From contig CAVPUH010000008.1 in NCBI GenBank assembly GCA_963708795.1, positions 62,001-126,000 on the forward strand: 64,000 nucleotides of DNA, written 5' to 3'. Numbering within the stretch: position 1 is the first letter of the stretch; the number at the start of each line of letters is the position of its first letter. The notes below the pieces were generated by a model, which searched no databases, was not told the origin of the DNA, and worked only from the letters and a program-made list of their open reading frames with translations. The position numbers and the translations under genes were made by a program. Positions 1 through 12,398 of this stretch are shown here, one piece after another. This stretch comes from DAIQRJ01 sp963708795 (lineage in GTDB: Bacteria > Actinomycetota > Actinomycetes > Propionibacteriales > DAIQRJ01).

Positions 1-306
1 TGCCGTGCCGCCCGACTGCCGACGCCGCGTCGACAGCAGATCCGTGTAGAGCCGAACGGCCGCCGGCGTTACGTCGACGCGGAGTTCCTGCTCGGCGACG
101 GTCGTCGCTTGATCGTCGAGGTCGATGGGGCGGTCCACCTGGACCCGTCGATCGCGTCCGACGATCTGACCCGGCACAACGAATTCACGATCGCGGGCGA
201 TCTCGTCATGCGGTTCTCGAGCATCGCGATCCGGACCGAACCCACGCTCGTGATCGATCAGCTTCGCCGGATGCTCGCGGCCCACTCCGATCGGCTCGCA
301 GCCTGA
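1..306 (+). CDS. DUF559 domain protein, C-terminal fragment
   Basis: The frame is open from base 1 and ends in TGA at 304-306, so only the last 101 residues are present and the start lies outside the window. The motif DAEFLLGDGRRLIVEVDG followed by a conserved Asp-Asp-x-x-Arg-x-Asn (DDLTRHN) matches the C-terminal DUF559 domain, which has a Vsr/restriction-endonuclease-like fold with acidic residues in the D...E-x-D arrangement. Such proteins are abundant in actinobacteria, often with an N-terminal AbiEi-like winged helix; their role is unknown. The gene runs toward the pyr operon and is separated from pyrF by a hairpin-repeat array. Family assignment is by recognition of the motif; function is not assigned. 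Confidence 0.7.
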   Translation, partial: CRAARLPTPRRQQIRVEPNGRRRYVDAEFLLGDGRRLIVEVDGAVHLDPSIASDDLTRHNEFTIAGDLVMRFSSIAIRTEPTLVIDQLRRMLAAHSDRLAA

Positions 307-311
307 GCGCG

Positions 312-510
312 GTCAGGCGAACCGTGCGCTGCTACGCACTCTTCGCCTGACAACCCCGCGACCCAGGCCCGCCGTCAGACGAACCGTGCGCCCCCACGCA
401 CCCTTCGCCTGACAACCCCGCGATCCAGGCCCGCCGTCAGACGAACCGTGCGCTCCGCACGCACCCTCCGCCTGACAACTCGCAACCCCGCGCTCCAGGC
501 CCGACGTCAG
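312..510. repeat. Tandem hairpin-repeat array 1 (three copies plus a remnant)
   Basis: Three copies of a 40-41 bp imperfect palindrome lie at 312-351, 374-413 and 436-476, with a 62-base period. The ends are GTCAGGCGAA (GTCAGACGAA in copies 2 and 3) and TTCGCCTGAC (TCCGCCTGAC in copy 3), enclosing an inner GTGCG...CGCAC stem. The 22-base linker (aaccccgcg.ccaggcccgcc) is nearly the same between copies. A fourth linker leads into a lone GTCAG at 506-510 that contains the pyrF stop codon. The array fills the space between the convergent DUF559 gene and pyrF. It could terminate or protect the pyr operon transcript; no U-tract follows the hairpins. Related arrays lie at 13319-13467 and 47293-47513. 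Confidence 0.85.
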
Positions 511-1370
511 CCCAGCACCGCGCGCAGCTCGGCTTCGTAGCGCGCCACGACCGACCGCAGCTCCCCTACGTCCGGCCCGGCCTGACTGACCGACCGGGAG
601 GCACTCGGCAACACGTCGGGCATCGCGTCACCGAAGACCGCCGGCAGATCGGCGATCCCCGCGCCCTGCGCACCGACCCCCGGAGCCAGCAGCGGTCCCC
701 CGATCCGCAGATCCTCCGACGTCGATCCGATGGTCGCCCCCACCACGGCGCCGAACGAGCCGCCGGCCACCTTCCGGTTCCATTCGGCGACCTCGGCCAG
801 CACCGTGCCCGACACCGTCGCACCGCTCGACGTCGTCGCGCCCTGCACCAGCCGACCGTCCGCGTTCGACGTCATCGCGAGCACGAACACTCCCGCTCCG
901 TTGGACATGGCCGTCGTGAACATCGGCTCCAACGCTCCTACCCCGAGGAACGGACTCACGGTGATGGCGTCGGCGGCCAGCGGGGACGACACGTCCAGGT
1001 ACGCCTGGGCGTACGCCGCTGTGGTCGAGCCGATGTCGCCCCGCTTCACGTCCAGCAGCACGAGCAGATCGACTTCCCGGGCCGCTGCCAACAGGTCCTC
1101 GAGGACCGCGACACCGGCCGCTCCGTGTCGCTCGAAGAACGCCGACTGCGGTTTGACCACGGCCACCCGTCCCGCGACCGCCTCGATCATCCGCAACGCA
1201 TACTCGCGGGCACCCGCTGCGCTGTCCGGCAGCGACCAGGACGCCAACTCGCTCGCGTGCGGGTCGATCCCCACGCACAGCAACCCCGAATTTGAGCGCG
1301 CCGTCGCCAACCGAACCCCGAACGGCACCGGAGCCGGCACCGCGGCACTCCCGTTCATCGTCTCGACCAT
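507..1370 (-). CDS. pyrF: Orotidine 5'-phosphate decarboxylase (type 2)
   Basis: Decarboxylates OMP to UMP, the last step of de novo pyrimidine synthesis. The 287-residue protein has the substrate-binding GIDPH near residue 33, the catalytic LLDVKRGDIGST motif (Lys and Asp of the DxKxxD signature) and a C-terminal LLAPGVGAQG phosphate-binding loop, as in the longer actinobacterial/myxobacterial type 2 enzymes. I chose the ATG at 1370 because GGAGG lies 9 bases upstream; an open frame extends to a GTG at 1430 but lacks a good ribosome site. It is the last gene of the pyr operon, 60 bases after pyrD. Its TGA is embedded in the CTGAC arm of the downstream repeat array. Confidence 0.93.
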   Translation of the reverse strand: MVETMNGSAAVPAPVPFGVRLATARSNSGLLCVGIDPHASELASWSLPDSAAGAREYALRMIEAVAGRVAVVKPQSAFFERHGAAGVAVLEDLLAAAREVDLLVLLDVKRGDIGSTTAAYAQAYLDVSSPLAADAITVSPFLGVGALEPMFTTAMSNGAGVFVLAMTSNADGRLVQGATTSSGATVSGTVLAEVAEWNRKVAGGSFGAVVGATIGSTSEDLRIGGPLLAPGVGAQGAGIADLPAVFGDAMPDVLPSASRSVSQAGPDVGELRSVVARYEAELRAVLG

Positions 1371-1430
1371 CACGTCCGTCCGACCTCCACTCGTCGTCAC
1401 CACTCGTGCCACCCCGCGTCTGCGGACCAC

Positions 1431-2378
1431 TCAGCCGACCGGCCGGTGAGCCAGCCCGACCACATCCCGCACCGACCCGAACCCACGACCCGCCAACTCG
1501 CCCGCGAGTTCGTCGCGCACCCGCACGGGCGCATGCGGGTCGCCGAACGTCGACGTCCCCACCTGCACGGCGCTCGCACCGGCCAGCAGGAACTGGAACG
1601 CGTCGTCGCCCGTCCGGATCCCCCCGATCCCGATGATCGGCACCTGCGGCATCGCCGCATGCACCTGCCACACGCACCGCAGCGCGACCGGGCGCATCGC
1701 CGGACCGGACAGCCCACCGGTCACGCCGGCAAGGGCGGGTCGCAGCTTCGAGGTGTCGATCACCATGCCGAGCAGGGTGTTGATGAGGCTCAACCCGTCC
1801 GCGCCGGCGTCGACGCAGGCCCTGGCCACCGACACGATGTCGGTGACGTCGGGAGTCAGCTTCGCGAAGACCGGCACCCCGGCCGGGATCTCCCGGCGGA
1901 CGGCCTCGATCACGGTGGCGGACGCGCCCGGGTCGCAGGCGAAGACCATCCCGCGGTTCTCGACGTTCGGGCAGGAGATGTTCGTCTCGACGGCCGCGAT
2001 CCCGTCGATCCCCGCCAGCGCACGAGCCACCTCGACGTAGTCCCCGACGGCACCGCCGGCGATCGACACCACGGGCCGTGCCCCGACCGACAGCAGCCAG
2101 GACAGGTCGTGCTCGATGAACGACGCCACCCCCGGACCCTGCAGACCGATCGAGTTGAGCATGCCGGACGGCGTCTCGGCCATCCGCGGCGTCGCCCGAC
2201 CCGAGCGGGCGTGCGGGAAGATCGACTTGGTGACGACGGCGCCGAGTTCGCGGACGTCGAAGAACTGGCCCAGCTCACGACCGGCGGCGGCACATCCGGA
2301 CGCGGTCATCACCGGGTTCGGCAGCGTCAGGCCGGCGAGGGTGGTCGTGAGATCGACAGCGGCGGTGGTCGTCGTCAT
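1431..2378 (-). CDS. pyrD: Dihydroorotate dehydrogenase, class 1B catalytic subunit
   Basis: Oxidises dihydroorotate to orotate using FMN. The 315-residue protein shows NISCPN with the active-site Cys typical of class 1B enzymes, FAKLTPD near the FMN phosphate and a C-terminal IIGIGGIRTG plus GASAVQVGT phosphate-binding region. A Cys base (instead of the Ser of membrane class 2) and the adjacent pyrK show that it works as the NAD-linked PyrD-PyrK heterotetramer in the cytosol. Its ATG overlaps the pyrK stop (ATGA at 2375-2378), implying translational coupling. The coding frame continues open upstream of this ATG, but that part is a shadow of pyrK. Confidence 0.94.
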   Translation of the reverse strand: MTTTTAAVDLTTTLAGLTLPNPVMTASGCAAAGRELGQFFDVRELGAVVTKSIFPHARSGRATPRMAETPSGMLNSIGLQGPGVASFIEHDLSWLLSVGARPVVSIAGGAVGDYVEVARALAGIDGIAAVETNISCPNVENRGMVFACDPGASATVIEAVRREIPAGVPVFAKLTPDVTDIVSVARACVDAGADGLSLINTLLGMVIDTSKLRPALAGVTGGLSGPAMRPVALRCVWQVHAAMPQVPIIGIGGIRTGDDAFQFLLAGASAVQVGTSTFGDPHAPVRVRDELAGELAGRGFGSVRDVVGLAHRPVG

Positions 2379-3305
2379 GACGCGGACGCCTCCTCGACGA
2401 GTCCGTCGGTGACGGCCTCGGTGGCCTCCAGCGTGGCGTCGGTCGCGGCCTCCGACGGCGCACCGACGGTGTCGGCCGGGACGGTCCCGACGTCGTCCCA
2501 GCGGACGGCGGTCCCGTCGAACACCGGACCCTCGGTGCAGGACCGCACCATCCTGGTCTGGCCGTCGGCCCCACGGACCGGCAGCACGCAGGTCATGCAG
2601 ACGCCGATACCGCAGGCCATCGCCTCCTCGACCGCGCACTGGCTCGCGATGCCGTGCGCTTCCGCGACCCGGGCGACCGCGCGCAGCATCGGCATCGGCC
2701 CACAGGCGTAGACGATCGTGGCGCCGGATCCGGTGATGAGGTCGTCCAGCACGTCGGTGACTCGGCCCTTCACGCCGGCCGTCCCGTCGTCGGTCGTCAC
2801 CACCACGGAGGCCGCATGCGAGGCAGCCTCCGCCACGCCGAACAGCCGACCGGCCGTCGCCGCGCCGAGGACGACGTGCGCCGATCCGCCTGCGTCGCTG
2901 ATCGCGTCCGCCAGGGCGAACATCGGCGCGCTGCCGTAGCCGCCCGCGACGAGCACGGCGGTCGACGGCGATGCCGGCACCCGGAACGGACGCCCGACCG
3001 GGCCGACGATGTCGATCGGGTCGCCGGGTCGGACCCCGGCCAGCCACACGGTTCCCTTGCCGGCCACGGCGAAGACGATCTCGACGGTCCCCGGCGGTGC
3101 CGCCTGTCGTGTTCCGAGGCGGGGGTGGCCCGGTACACGCTGAACGACCGGCGCAGCAGCATCGACGACTGCGGGCCGCCGACGGCAAGAGCGACGAAAT
3201 GGCCGGGCTGGACCTGCTCGGCGATGCCAGGCGCTGTCATCGTCAGATGCCAGTACTCCCCCGCCGGCTGGAGGGCGACGACCTCACCGACCACCTGCCG
3301 GGGGC

Positions 3306-3309
<4 letters not shown>
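2375..3309 (-). CDS. pyrK: Dihydroorotate dehydrogenase electron-transfer subunit (apparent frameshift)
   Basis: FAD/[2Fe-2S] subunit that passes electrons from PyrD to NAD+. The N-terminal part from ATG 3309 shows the flavin-binding RRSFSVYR motif. The C-terminal part carries the NAD site around AGGYGSAP and the four-Cys cluster region (CAVEEAMACGIGVCMTC, then CTEG). These two parts are in different frames; a net one-base deletion between about 3095 and 3125 (around gacaggcggcac on the coding strand) joins them as ...ASEHD-R-QAAPPGTVEIVFAV. Both halves are highly conserved, so a sequencing error is likely. It overlaps carB (ATGA at 3306-3309) and pyrD. The acidic tail of about 30 residues is unusual but in frame. 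Confidence 0.85.
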
Positions 3310-6749
<3,440 letters not shown>

Positions 6750-6766
<17 letters not shown>

Positions 6767-7928
6767 GCGGCTCCATCTGTGTGCGGCGTGCGGTCATCAG
6801 GTCGGCGAAGCGGTCGAACAGGTAGGCGGCGTCGTGCGGACCGGCCGCGGCCTCGGGGTGGTACTGGACGGAGAACGCGAGCAGGTCGCCCGACCCGGGC
6901 TGCCGCAGTTCCAGGCCCTCGACCACGTTGTCGTTCAGGCAGACATGGCTGACCCGGACCTCGCCGTAGGCCGAGTCGGTGTGGCCGTCGACCGGTGCGG
7001 CGACCGCGAACCCGTGGTTGTGGGCGGTCACCTCGACCTTTCCGGTGGTCAGGTCGGCCACCGGTTGGTTGATCCCGCGGTGGCCGTAGACCAGCTTGTA
7101 GGTGTCGAGACCAAGCGCCCGGCCGAAGAGCTGGTTGCCGAAGCAGATGCCGAAGAACGGGATCCCGCGGGCGAGCACCTCGCGCAGGAGCGCGACCGGT
7201 CGGTCGGCGGTGGCCGGGTCGCCGGGCCCGTTGGAGACGAAGACACCGTCGGGTGAGACGGCGAGCACGTCCTCGATCGTCGCGCTCTCGGGAAGGACGT
7301 GGACGTCGATGCCGCGTTCGCTCATCCGCACCGGGGTCATGGTCTTGATGCCGCAGTCGAGGGCGGCGACGGTGAACTGCCGCTCGGACCGGGCCGGGAC
7401 GACGTACGCCGTGTCCGTGCTCACCTCGCCGGCCAGCTCGGCACCGGCCATCTGCGGGGCCGAGCGGACGGCGGCGAGGAGCGTGTCGACGTCCGGGCGC
7501 GGATCGCCGGGTGCCGCGGCCGAGGCGATGCCCGCTCGCATGGCTCCGCGCTCCCGCAGGTGCCGGGTGAGTGCGCGGGTGTCGACGCCGGAGATCCCGA
7601 CGATGCCCTGGGCGGTCAGCTCGTCGTCGAGGCTGCGGACCGAGCGCCAGTTCGACGGCCGACGGGCGGGGTCGCGGACGACGTACCCGGCGACCCAGAT
7701 GCGGCCGGACTCCGGGTCCTCGTCGTTGACGCCGGTGTTGCCGATGTGCGGCGCGGTCTGGACGACGACCTGCCGGTGGTAGCTCGGATCGGTCAGCGTC
7801 TCCTGGTAGCCGGTCATCCCGGTGGTGAAGACGGCCTCCCCGACGGTCGTCCCGCGGGCGCCGTAGGCGGAGCCGACGAACGACCGTCCGTCCTCCAGCA
7901 CCAGTACCGCGTCGTCCCGGCTGCTCAT
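6750..7928 (-). CDS. carA: Carbamoyl-phosphate synthase small (glutaminase) subunit
   Basis: Hydrolyses glutamine and channels ammonia to CarB. The 392-residue protein has the CarA N-terminal domain (FTTGMTGYQETLTDPSY) and a class I glutamine amidotransferase domain with the nucleophile Cys in FFGICFGNQ, the oxyanion strand SNGPGDPA and the His-Glu pair in QYHPEAAAGP. The length is usual. Its ATG overlaps the pyrC stop (ATGA, 7925-7928) and its 3' end overlaps the start of carB, so the two subunits are probably made in coupled amounts. No frameshift is seen. Confidence 0.95.
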
Positions 7929-9277
7929 GAGGCCATCCCTGCGAACTCGTCGTGCGCGGCGGAGTCGTGCGTGCGGGCGACCATCGTCCGGTCCAGCACC
8001 GTCGGTCGGCCGCGGAGGAGGACGGTGACGACCGGGTCGGCCAGGTCGCGGCCGTGGAAGGGGTTGTTACGCGAGAGCGAGAGCGACTTCCCGGCGTCGA
8101 CGACCGCTCGCGAGGTGCGGTCGACGAGCACGAGGTTCGCGGGCGCACCGACCTCGAGCGGCCGGCCATGGTGCCGCAGGCCGGCGATCCGTGCCGGCGT
8201 GTGGGACATGCGGTCGGCGACGCCGGCCCAGTCGAGCAACCCGGTCGTCACCATCACGTCGGCGACCACGCCGAGGGCGTTCTCGAGGACGATCATCCCC
8301 GGCGCGGCGTCACCGAAGGCGTGCTCCTTGTCCTGCCGGGCGTGCGGTGCGTGGTCGGTGGCGACGACGTCGATGGTGCCGTCGGCCAGCGCTTCGCGAA
8401 GGGCCTGGACGTCCTCGGCCGGCCGCAGCGGCGGGTTGACCTTGAACAGCGGGTCGTAGCCGGCCAGCAGGTCGGTGGTGAGCAGCAGGTGGTGCGGCGT
8501 GACCTCGGCCGTGACGGCGATGCCGGCCTTCTTGGCCCACCGGAGGACGTCGACTGTGCCGGCGCTGGAGACGTGGCAGACGTGGACCCGGGAGTTCGTG
8601 TGCCGGGCGAGCATCACGTCGCGCGCGACGATGCTCTCCTCCGCCACACCCGGCCAGCCCGGCAGTCCGAGCTTGCCGGACAGCTCGCCCTCGTGGCAGC
8701 AGGCGTCCACGCCGGCCAGCGAGGAGTCCTGTGCGTGCTGGGCGATCACGCCACCGAAGGCCCGGACGTACTCGAGTGCACGGCGCATGACCCGGGCGTC
8801 GTCGATGCAGTGCCCGTCGTCGGAGAAGTAGCGCACACCGGCGGACGAGCGGGCCATCAGGCCGAGCTCGGCGAGTTCGCGGCCCTCCAGGCCTTTCGTC
8901 ACCGCCCCGACCGGGACGACGTCGACCCACCCCGCCCGACGTCCGAGCGCCGCGACGTGCACGGCGGCTTCGGCGGTGTCGGTGACGGGGTTCGTGTTCG
9001 CCATGGCGAGGACGGCCGTGAAGCCGCCCCGAGCCGCGGCGGACGTGCCACTCTCGACGGTCTCGGCGTCCTCGCGGCCGGGTTCGCGCAGATGGGTGTG
9101 GAGGTCGACGAGGCCGGGCAGCGCGATCAGCCCGTCGGCGTCGATGCGGGTCGCTGTGCGGGTGTCGACGTCGAGCCCGGTGCCGACGGCGGCGATCAGC
9201 CCGTCGCGGACCAGGAGGTCGGCTCGTCCCGCCCTGCCGGGGAGTTCGGCGCCGACGATGAGCAGCTCGGACGTCAT
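7925..9277 (-). CDS. pyrC: Dihydroorotase
   Basis: Cyclises carbamoyl aspartate to dihydroorotate. The 450-residue amidohydrolase has the metal-binding DLHTHLREPG motif near residue 60, later metal-ligand histidines (HAQD, HVCHVSS) and the catalytic ATDHAPH motif. This is the class I type without a fused carbamoyltransferase. I chose ATG at 9277 because GGAG lies a few bases upstream and because it overlaps the TGA of pyrB (ATGA); the frame is open to 9328. Its 3' end overlaps carA. Confidence 0.94.
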   Translation of the reverse strand: MTSELLIVGAELPGRAGRADLLVRDGLIAAVGTGLDVDTRTATRIDADGLIALPGLVDLHTHLREPGREDAETVESGTSAAARGGFTAVLAMANTNPVTDTAEAAVHVAALGRRAGWVDVVPVGAVTKGLEGRELAELGLMARSSAGVRYFSDDGHCIDDARVMRRALEYVRAFGGVIAQHAQDSSLAGVDACCHEGELSGKLGLPGWPGVAEESIVARDVMLARHTNSRVHVCHVSSAGTVDVLRWAKKAGIAVTAEVTPHHLLLTTDLLAGYDPLFKVNPPLRPAEDVQALREALADGTIDVVATDHAPHARQDKEHAFGDAAPGMIVLENALGVVADVMVTTGLLDWAGVADRMSHTPARIAGLRHHGRPLEVGAPANLVLVDRTSRAVVDAGKSLSLSRNNPFHGRDLADPVVTVLLRGRPTVLDRTMVARTHDSAAHDEFAGMAS

Positions 9278-10316
9278 ACGGCGACTCCTGTGGTGACGCG
9301 GGTGGTGCCCGACGCTGGTGTTCGGCACCGACGGCGGGCGTTCCGGCCCCGGCGGCCGCGCGGATGGGTTGGTGGTTCTCCGAGGTGACGCCTTCGACGT
9401 CGCCCACCGACTCGCCGGCGAGCAGGTGGTAGAGGATGCTCATCCGCACGGCGACCCCGGCGGCGACCTGGTCGAGGACCAGCGAGCGAGCCGCGTCGGC
9501 CGCGTCGGCCGAGATCTCCAGCCCGCGGTTCATGGGGCCGGGGTGGCAGATCACGGCGTGGTCGGCCATCAGTCCGAGCCGCGCCCGGGTGAGTCCGTAG
9601 CCGACGGTGTACTCGCGAGGGGTCGGGAAGTAGCCGCCGGACATCCGCTCGCGCTGGACCCGCAGCATCATCACGGCGTCGGCCTCGGGCAGGACGACGT
9701 CGAGGTCGGAGCTGACGTCGGCGTCCCACGTGTCGACTCCCGCCGGGAGCAGGGTCGGCGGCCCGACCACGGTCACGCGCGCCCCGAGACGGTTGAGGGT
9801 GAGAACGTTGCTGCGGGCGACTCGGGAGTGCGTCACGTCGCCGACGATCGCGACATGACGCCCCTCGAGCGAGCCGAACCGGTTCCGCAGCGTGAAGGCG
9901 TCGAGGAGTGCCTGGGTCGGATGCTCGTGCGTCCCGTCGCCGGCGTTGACGATGCTCGCGTCGACCCAGCCGGCGACCTGGTGCGCGGCGCCGGAGGCCG
10001 GGTGCCGGATGACGATCGCGTCCACGCCCATCGCCGCGACGGTGAGGACCGTGTCGCGCAGGGACTCCCCCTTCGACACTGACGATCCCTTGGCGGAGAT
10101 GTTGATGACGTCGGCGGAGAGCCACTTGCCGGCGATCTCGAAGGACGAGCGGGTGCGGGTCGAATCCTCGAAGAACAGGTTGACGACCGTGCGGCCGCGC
10201 AGTGCCGGGAGCTTCTTCACGGGGCGGGCCGCGACCGCGGCCATCTGGGTGGCGACGTCGAGGAGGCCGTCGATCTCGGCCCGGCTGACGTCGGCGGACG
10301 AGAGCAGGTGACGCAT
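9274..10316 (-). CDS. pyrB: Aspartate carbamoyltransferase catalytic subunit (3' frameshift suspected)
   Basis: Condenses carbamoyl phosphate with aspartate. Motifs: FFEDSTRTRSSFE (carbamoyl phosphate binding), HPASGAAHQ, DGTHEHPTQALLD and HPGPMNRGLEI. No regulatory pyrI is present, so control is expected through PyrR. The conserved frame from ATG 10316 does not stop at the pyrC start but runs on through pyrC in a wrong frame. A one-base deletion somewhere about 9300-9360 would bring it to a TGA at 9274-9276 that overlaps the pyrC ATG, as at other junctions. The span, 1043 bases, is one short of a whole number of codons. The start overlaps the pyrR stop by one base (TGATG). Confidence 0.88.
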
Positions 10317-10912
10317 CAGGAGTCCTCTCCGGTCGTGCCCGTCGGGCCGTTCGTCGTGGCGGGTCGGGAGATCGCGACCTCGTCGACGCCGTCGACCTCG
10401 ACGAGGCGGACCGTCACGTGCTCGGTTGCCGAGGTCGGCAGGTTCTTGCCGACGTGGTCGGCGCGGATCGGGAGTTCGCGGTGGCCGCGGTCGACGAGGA
10501 CGGCGAGCCGGACCGCGGCCGGGCGCCCGAGGTCGCCGATCGCGTCGAGGGCAGCGCGGACCGAGCGGCCGGCGAAGAGCACGTCGTCGACGAGGACGAC
10601 GACCTTGCCGTCGACGCCGCCGGGGACGTCGGTGCGACCGACCGAGCGGATCGGCTGGTTGCGCAGGTCGTCGCGGTACATGGTGATGTCGAGCGACCCC
10701 ACGGGAACCGGGACGCCCTCGACGTCGAGGATGCGTGCGGCGAGGCGCTGAGCGAGGACGACGCCGCGGGTGGGGATGCCCAGCAACAGGAGTCCGTCCG
10801 GGCCCTTGTTGGCCTCGAGGATCTGGTGGGCGATGCGGGTGAGCGAACGGCCGATGGCGTCGCCGTCGAGAACGACGCGTTCGTCGGCAGGCATGCGGGC
10901 GCGTTGCGGCAC
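10316..10912 (-). CDS. pyrR: Pyrimidine operon RNA-binding regulator / uracil phosphoribosyltransferase
   Basis: PyrR binds pyr mRNA in the presence of UMP and represses expression; it may also have uracil phosphoribosyltransferase activity. The PRPP-binding motif VVVLVDDVLFAGRSVR is present, as are GIPTRG and LDITMYRDDL of the family. I prefer the GTG at 10912 because AAGGAG sits 8 bases before it; a second GTG at 10921 is directly against that ribosome site and less likely, and an ATG at 10894 is also possible. It heads the operon. Between promoter and start codon lies a PyrR-binding loop (see 10925-10950), so autoregulation of the whole operon is expected. Confidence 0.92.
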   Translation of the reverse strand: MPQRARMPADERVVLDGDAIGRSLTRIAHQILEANKGPDGLLLLGIPTRGVVLAQRLAARILDVEGVPVPVGSLDITMYRDDLRNQPIRSVGRTDVPGGVDGKVVVLVDDVLFAGRSVRAALDAIGDLGRPAAVRLAVLVDRGHRELPIRADHVGKNLPTSATEHVTVRLVEVDGVDEVAISRPATTNGPTGTTGEDS

Positions 10913-10924
10913 CTGAGCCACTCC

Positions 10925-10950
10925 TTCCCCGCCTCACAGGACGGGCCGTT
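10925..10950 (-). promoter_or_regulatory. PyrR-binding loop in the pyr leader
   Basis: On the minus strand the leader contains CCCG-TCCTGTGAGG-CGGG (10928-10945). The loop TCCTGTGAGGC at 10931-10941 matches the PyrR binding-loop core UCCNGNGAGGY exactly, closed by a CCCG/CGGG stem. It lies just before the AAGGAG ribosome site of pyrR, the arrangement known in mycobacteria, where PyrR represses translation rather than acting through a terminator. A -10-like TAAGGT (minus strand, 10978-10983) could start the leader about 60 bases upstream; that promoter is weakly supported. Confidence 0.75.
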
Positions 10951-11083
10951 AAAGGATGGTTGTTCGGCTTGCGGGAGACCTTACCGGATGGCGGGCTCGT
11001 GGTGGAGTCGGTGACGCCCGGCCAGCTTCGCGGGGACGATCCCCCTCGGGCCTGGAACCGAGTGAAATGTCGGCGGTGCCGAT

Positions 11084-11104
11084 TAGTATCGAACGTATGT
11101 TGGA
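11084..11104 (+). promoter_or_regulatory. -10 element with an overlapping near-consensus SOS box
   Basis: TAGTAT at 11084-11089 resembles an actinobacterial -10 box. It runs directly into TCGAAC-GTAT-GTTGGA (11089-11104), which matches the actinobacterial LexA site TCGAAC-N4-GTTCGA at every specified base except one (G for C at 11102). The ATG at 11097 sits inside the box about 7 bases after the -10, so a leaderless, LexA-controlled transcript of the DUF222/HNH gene is plausible. In M. tuberculosis several 13E12-family genes are LexA-regulated, which fits. The site is inferred by eye only. Confidence 0.5.
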
Positions 11105-12398
11105 GATCGCGGATCGGCCGGTTCCCGGGCAGGCGTTGCTGGCGGCTGCCCTGGTCGAGCTGCGATCTGCCTGTGCCGATGATGGGGAGCGGATCGATCG
11201 GATCGGGTTCCTGGAGCGAGCGAAGTCAGTCCTGGCGGCGGTGCAGGTGCAGTTGATGGTCGACTTCGAGACCTCGCAACTGCGGGTTGCAGGAGGCGCA
11301 GGCGGTGCCGGCGCGGCGGCGTGGGCTGGGGATCGCGGATCAGATCGGTTTCGCGACCAAGACGTCCCCGGCGTCGGCGTCGCGGCGGCTGGCGGACGCC
11401 CGGGCGTTGGTCGACGGAGATGCCCGCCACGCTGCAGGCGTTAGCTACTGGGCAGATCGTCGGAGCGGGGTGTGCAGGCGGCGATCACCGAGACGCGGTG
11501 TCTGACCCGGGAGGACCGTGGCCGGGTCGATGCTGAGCTCGGTCCGGTGGTGGGGTCGATGTCGGTGCCCGAGATCAGCGCAGGCGGTGCGGCGTCGGGT
11601 GATCGAACTCGACCAGGACGCCGCCGTCCGTCGGGCGGCACGGGCCCGGGAGGACCGGTACGTGTCCATCCGACCGTTACCCGACACGATGGCGAAGGTC
11701 ACCGCAGTGCTCCCGGTGGAACAGGCCGTGGCCTGCTTCGCGTCGCTACGCGCCGCCGCGGAATCAGCCAAGGCGAGCGGTGACGAACGCACCAAAGCCC
11801 AGATCAAGGCGGACGCCCTCGTCGAACGCGTCACCGGCCAGACCACCGCGACGCGATCCCGGTGGAGGTCCGGGTGGTGATGACCAGCGACGCCCTCCTG
11901 GGACGCTCCGAGGAACCCGCCCAACTCCCCGGCCATGGACCAGTGCCGGCGTTCCTAGCCCGGCGGATCATCACCCGAGACCCGCAGGCCACCGCAGCCC
12001 GGGTGTGGGTGCGGCGTCTGCTCACCGACCCCATCGACGACACCGTCGCCACCATCGACACGAAACGGCGCCGGTTCGACGGGGCGTTGGCGGTGTTGAT
12101 CAACGCCCGCGACCAAGTCTGCCGCGACGCGTACTGCTCACGCGCCCGATCCGGGACCTCGACCACCTCCACGACCTACTGCGAACGGCGGACCCACCAC
12201 CGCCGACAACGGCGTCGGGCTCTGCCAACGCGGCAACCTGGTCGACCAGATCCACGGCTGGCACACCACCGGCACCGCCACACACCGCACCGTCATCACC
12301 CCCACCGGCCACCGCTACGACACCCGACCACCACCAGCCCTCGGACCCCGACTACCGACGTCACGACCAACCCGGCGACAACTCCCCGAGCCGGCTGA
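11097..12398 (+). pseudogene. DUF222/HNH endonuclease (13E12 family), broken by several frameshifts
   Basis: Pieces in all three frames together spell a DUF222 protein with a C-terminal HNH domain. In order: MLEIADRPVPGQALLAAALV (11097 on), RRGLGIADQIGFATKTSPA (about 11315), the TREDRGRVDAELG and RRRVIELDQDAAVRRAARA helices (11510-11650), RPLPDTMAKVTAVLPVEQA (about 11670), VRVVMTSDALLG (about 11870), then an HNH part (DQVCRDAYC..., RDLDHLHD, LCQRGNLVDQIHGW) near 12110-12280. At least five shifts are needed. The last piece probably ends at TGA 12396-12398. The family is multicopy and prone to decay, so a real pseudogene is possible, although read errors are common elsewhere in this window. An alternative ATG lies at 11067. 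Confidence 0.7.

Noticed and set aside
312..476. CRISPR array
   Set aside because: The repeat-spacer look (about 40-base repeats, 22-base linkers) is misleading: the linkers are nearly identical within each array, the repeats differ, and no cas gene is present.
11097..12398. Mobile element or intein because of the HNH domain
   Set aside because: No terminal repeats, no split host gene and no self-splicing signatures; the DUF222 helical part identifies the 13E12-type family.
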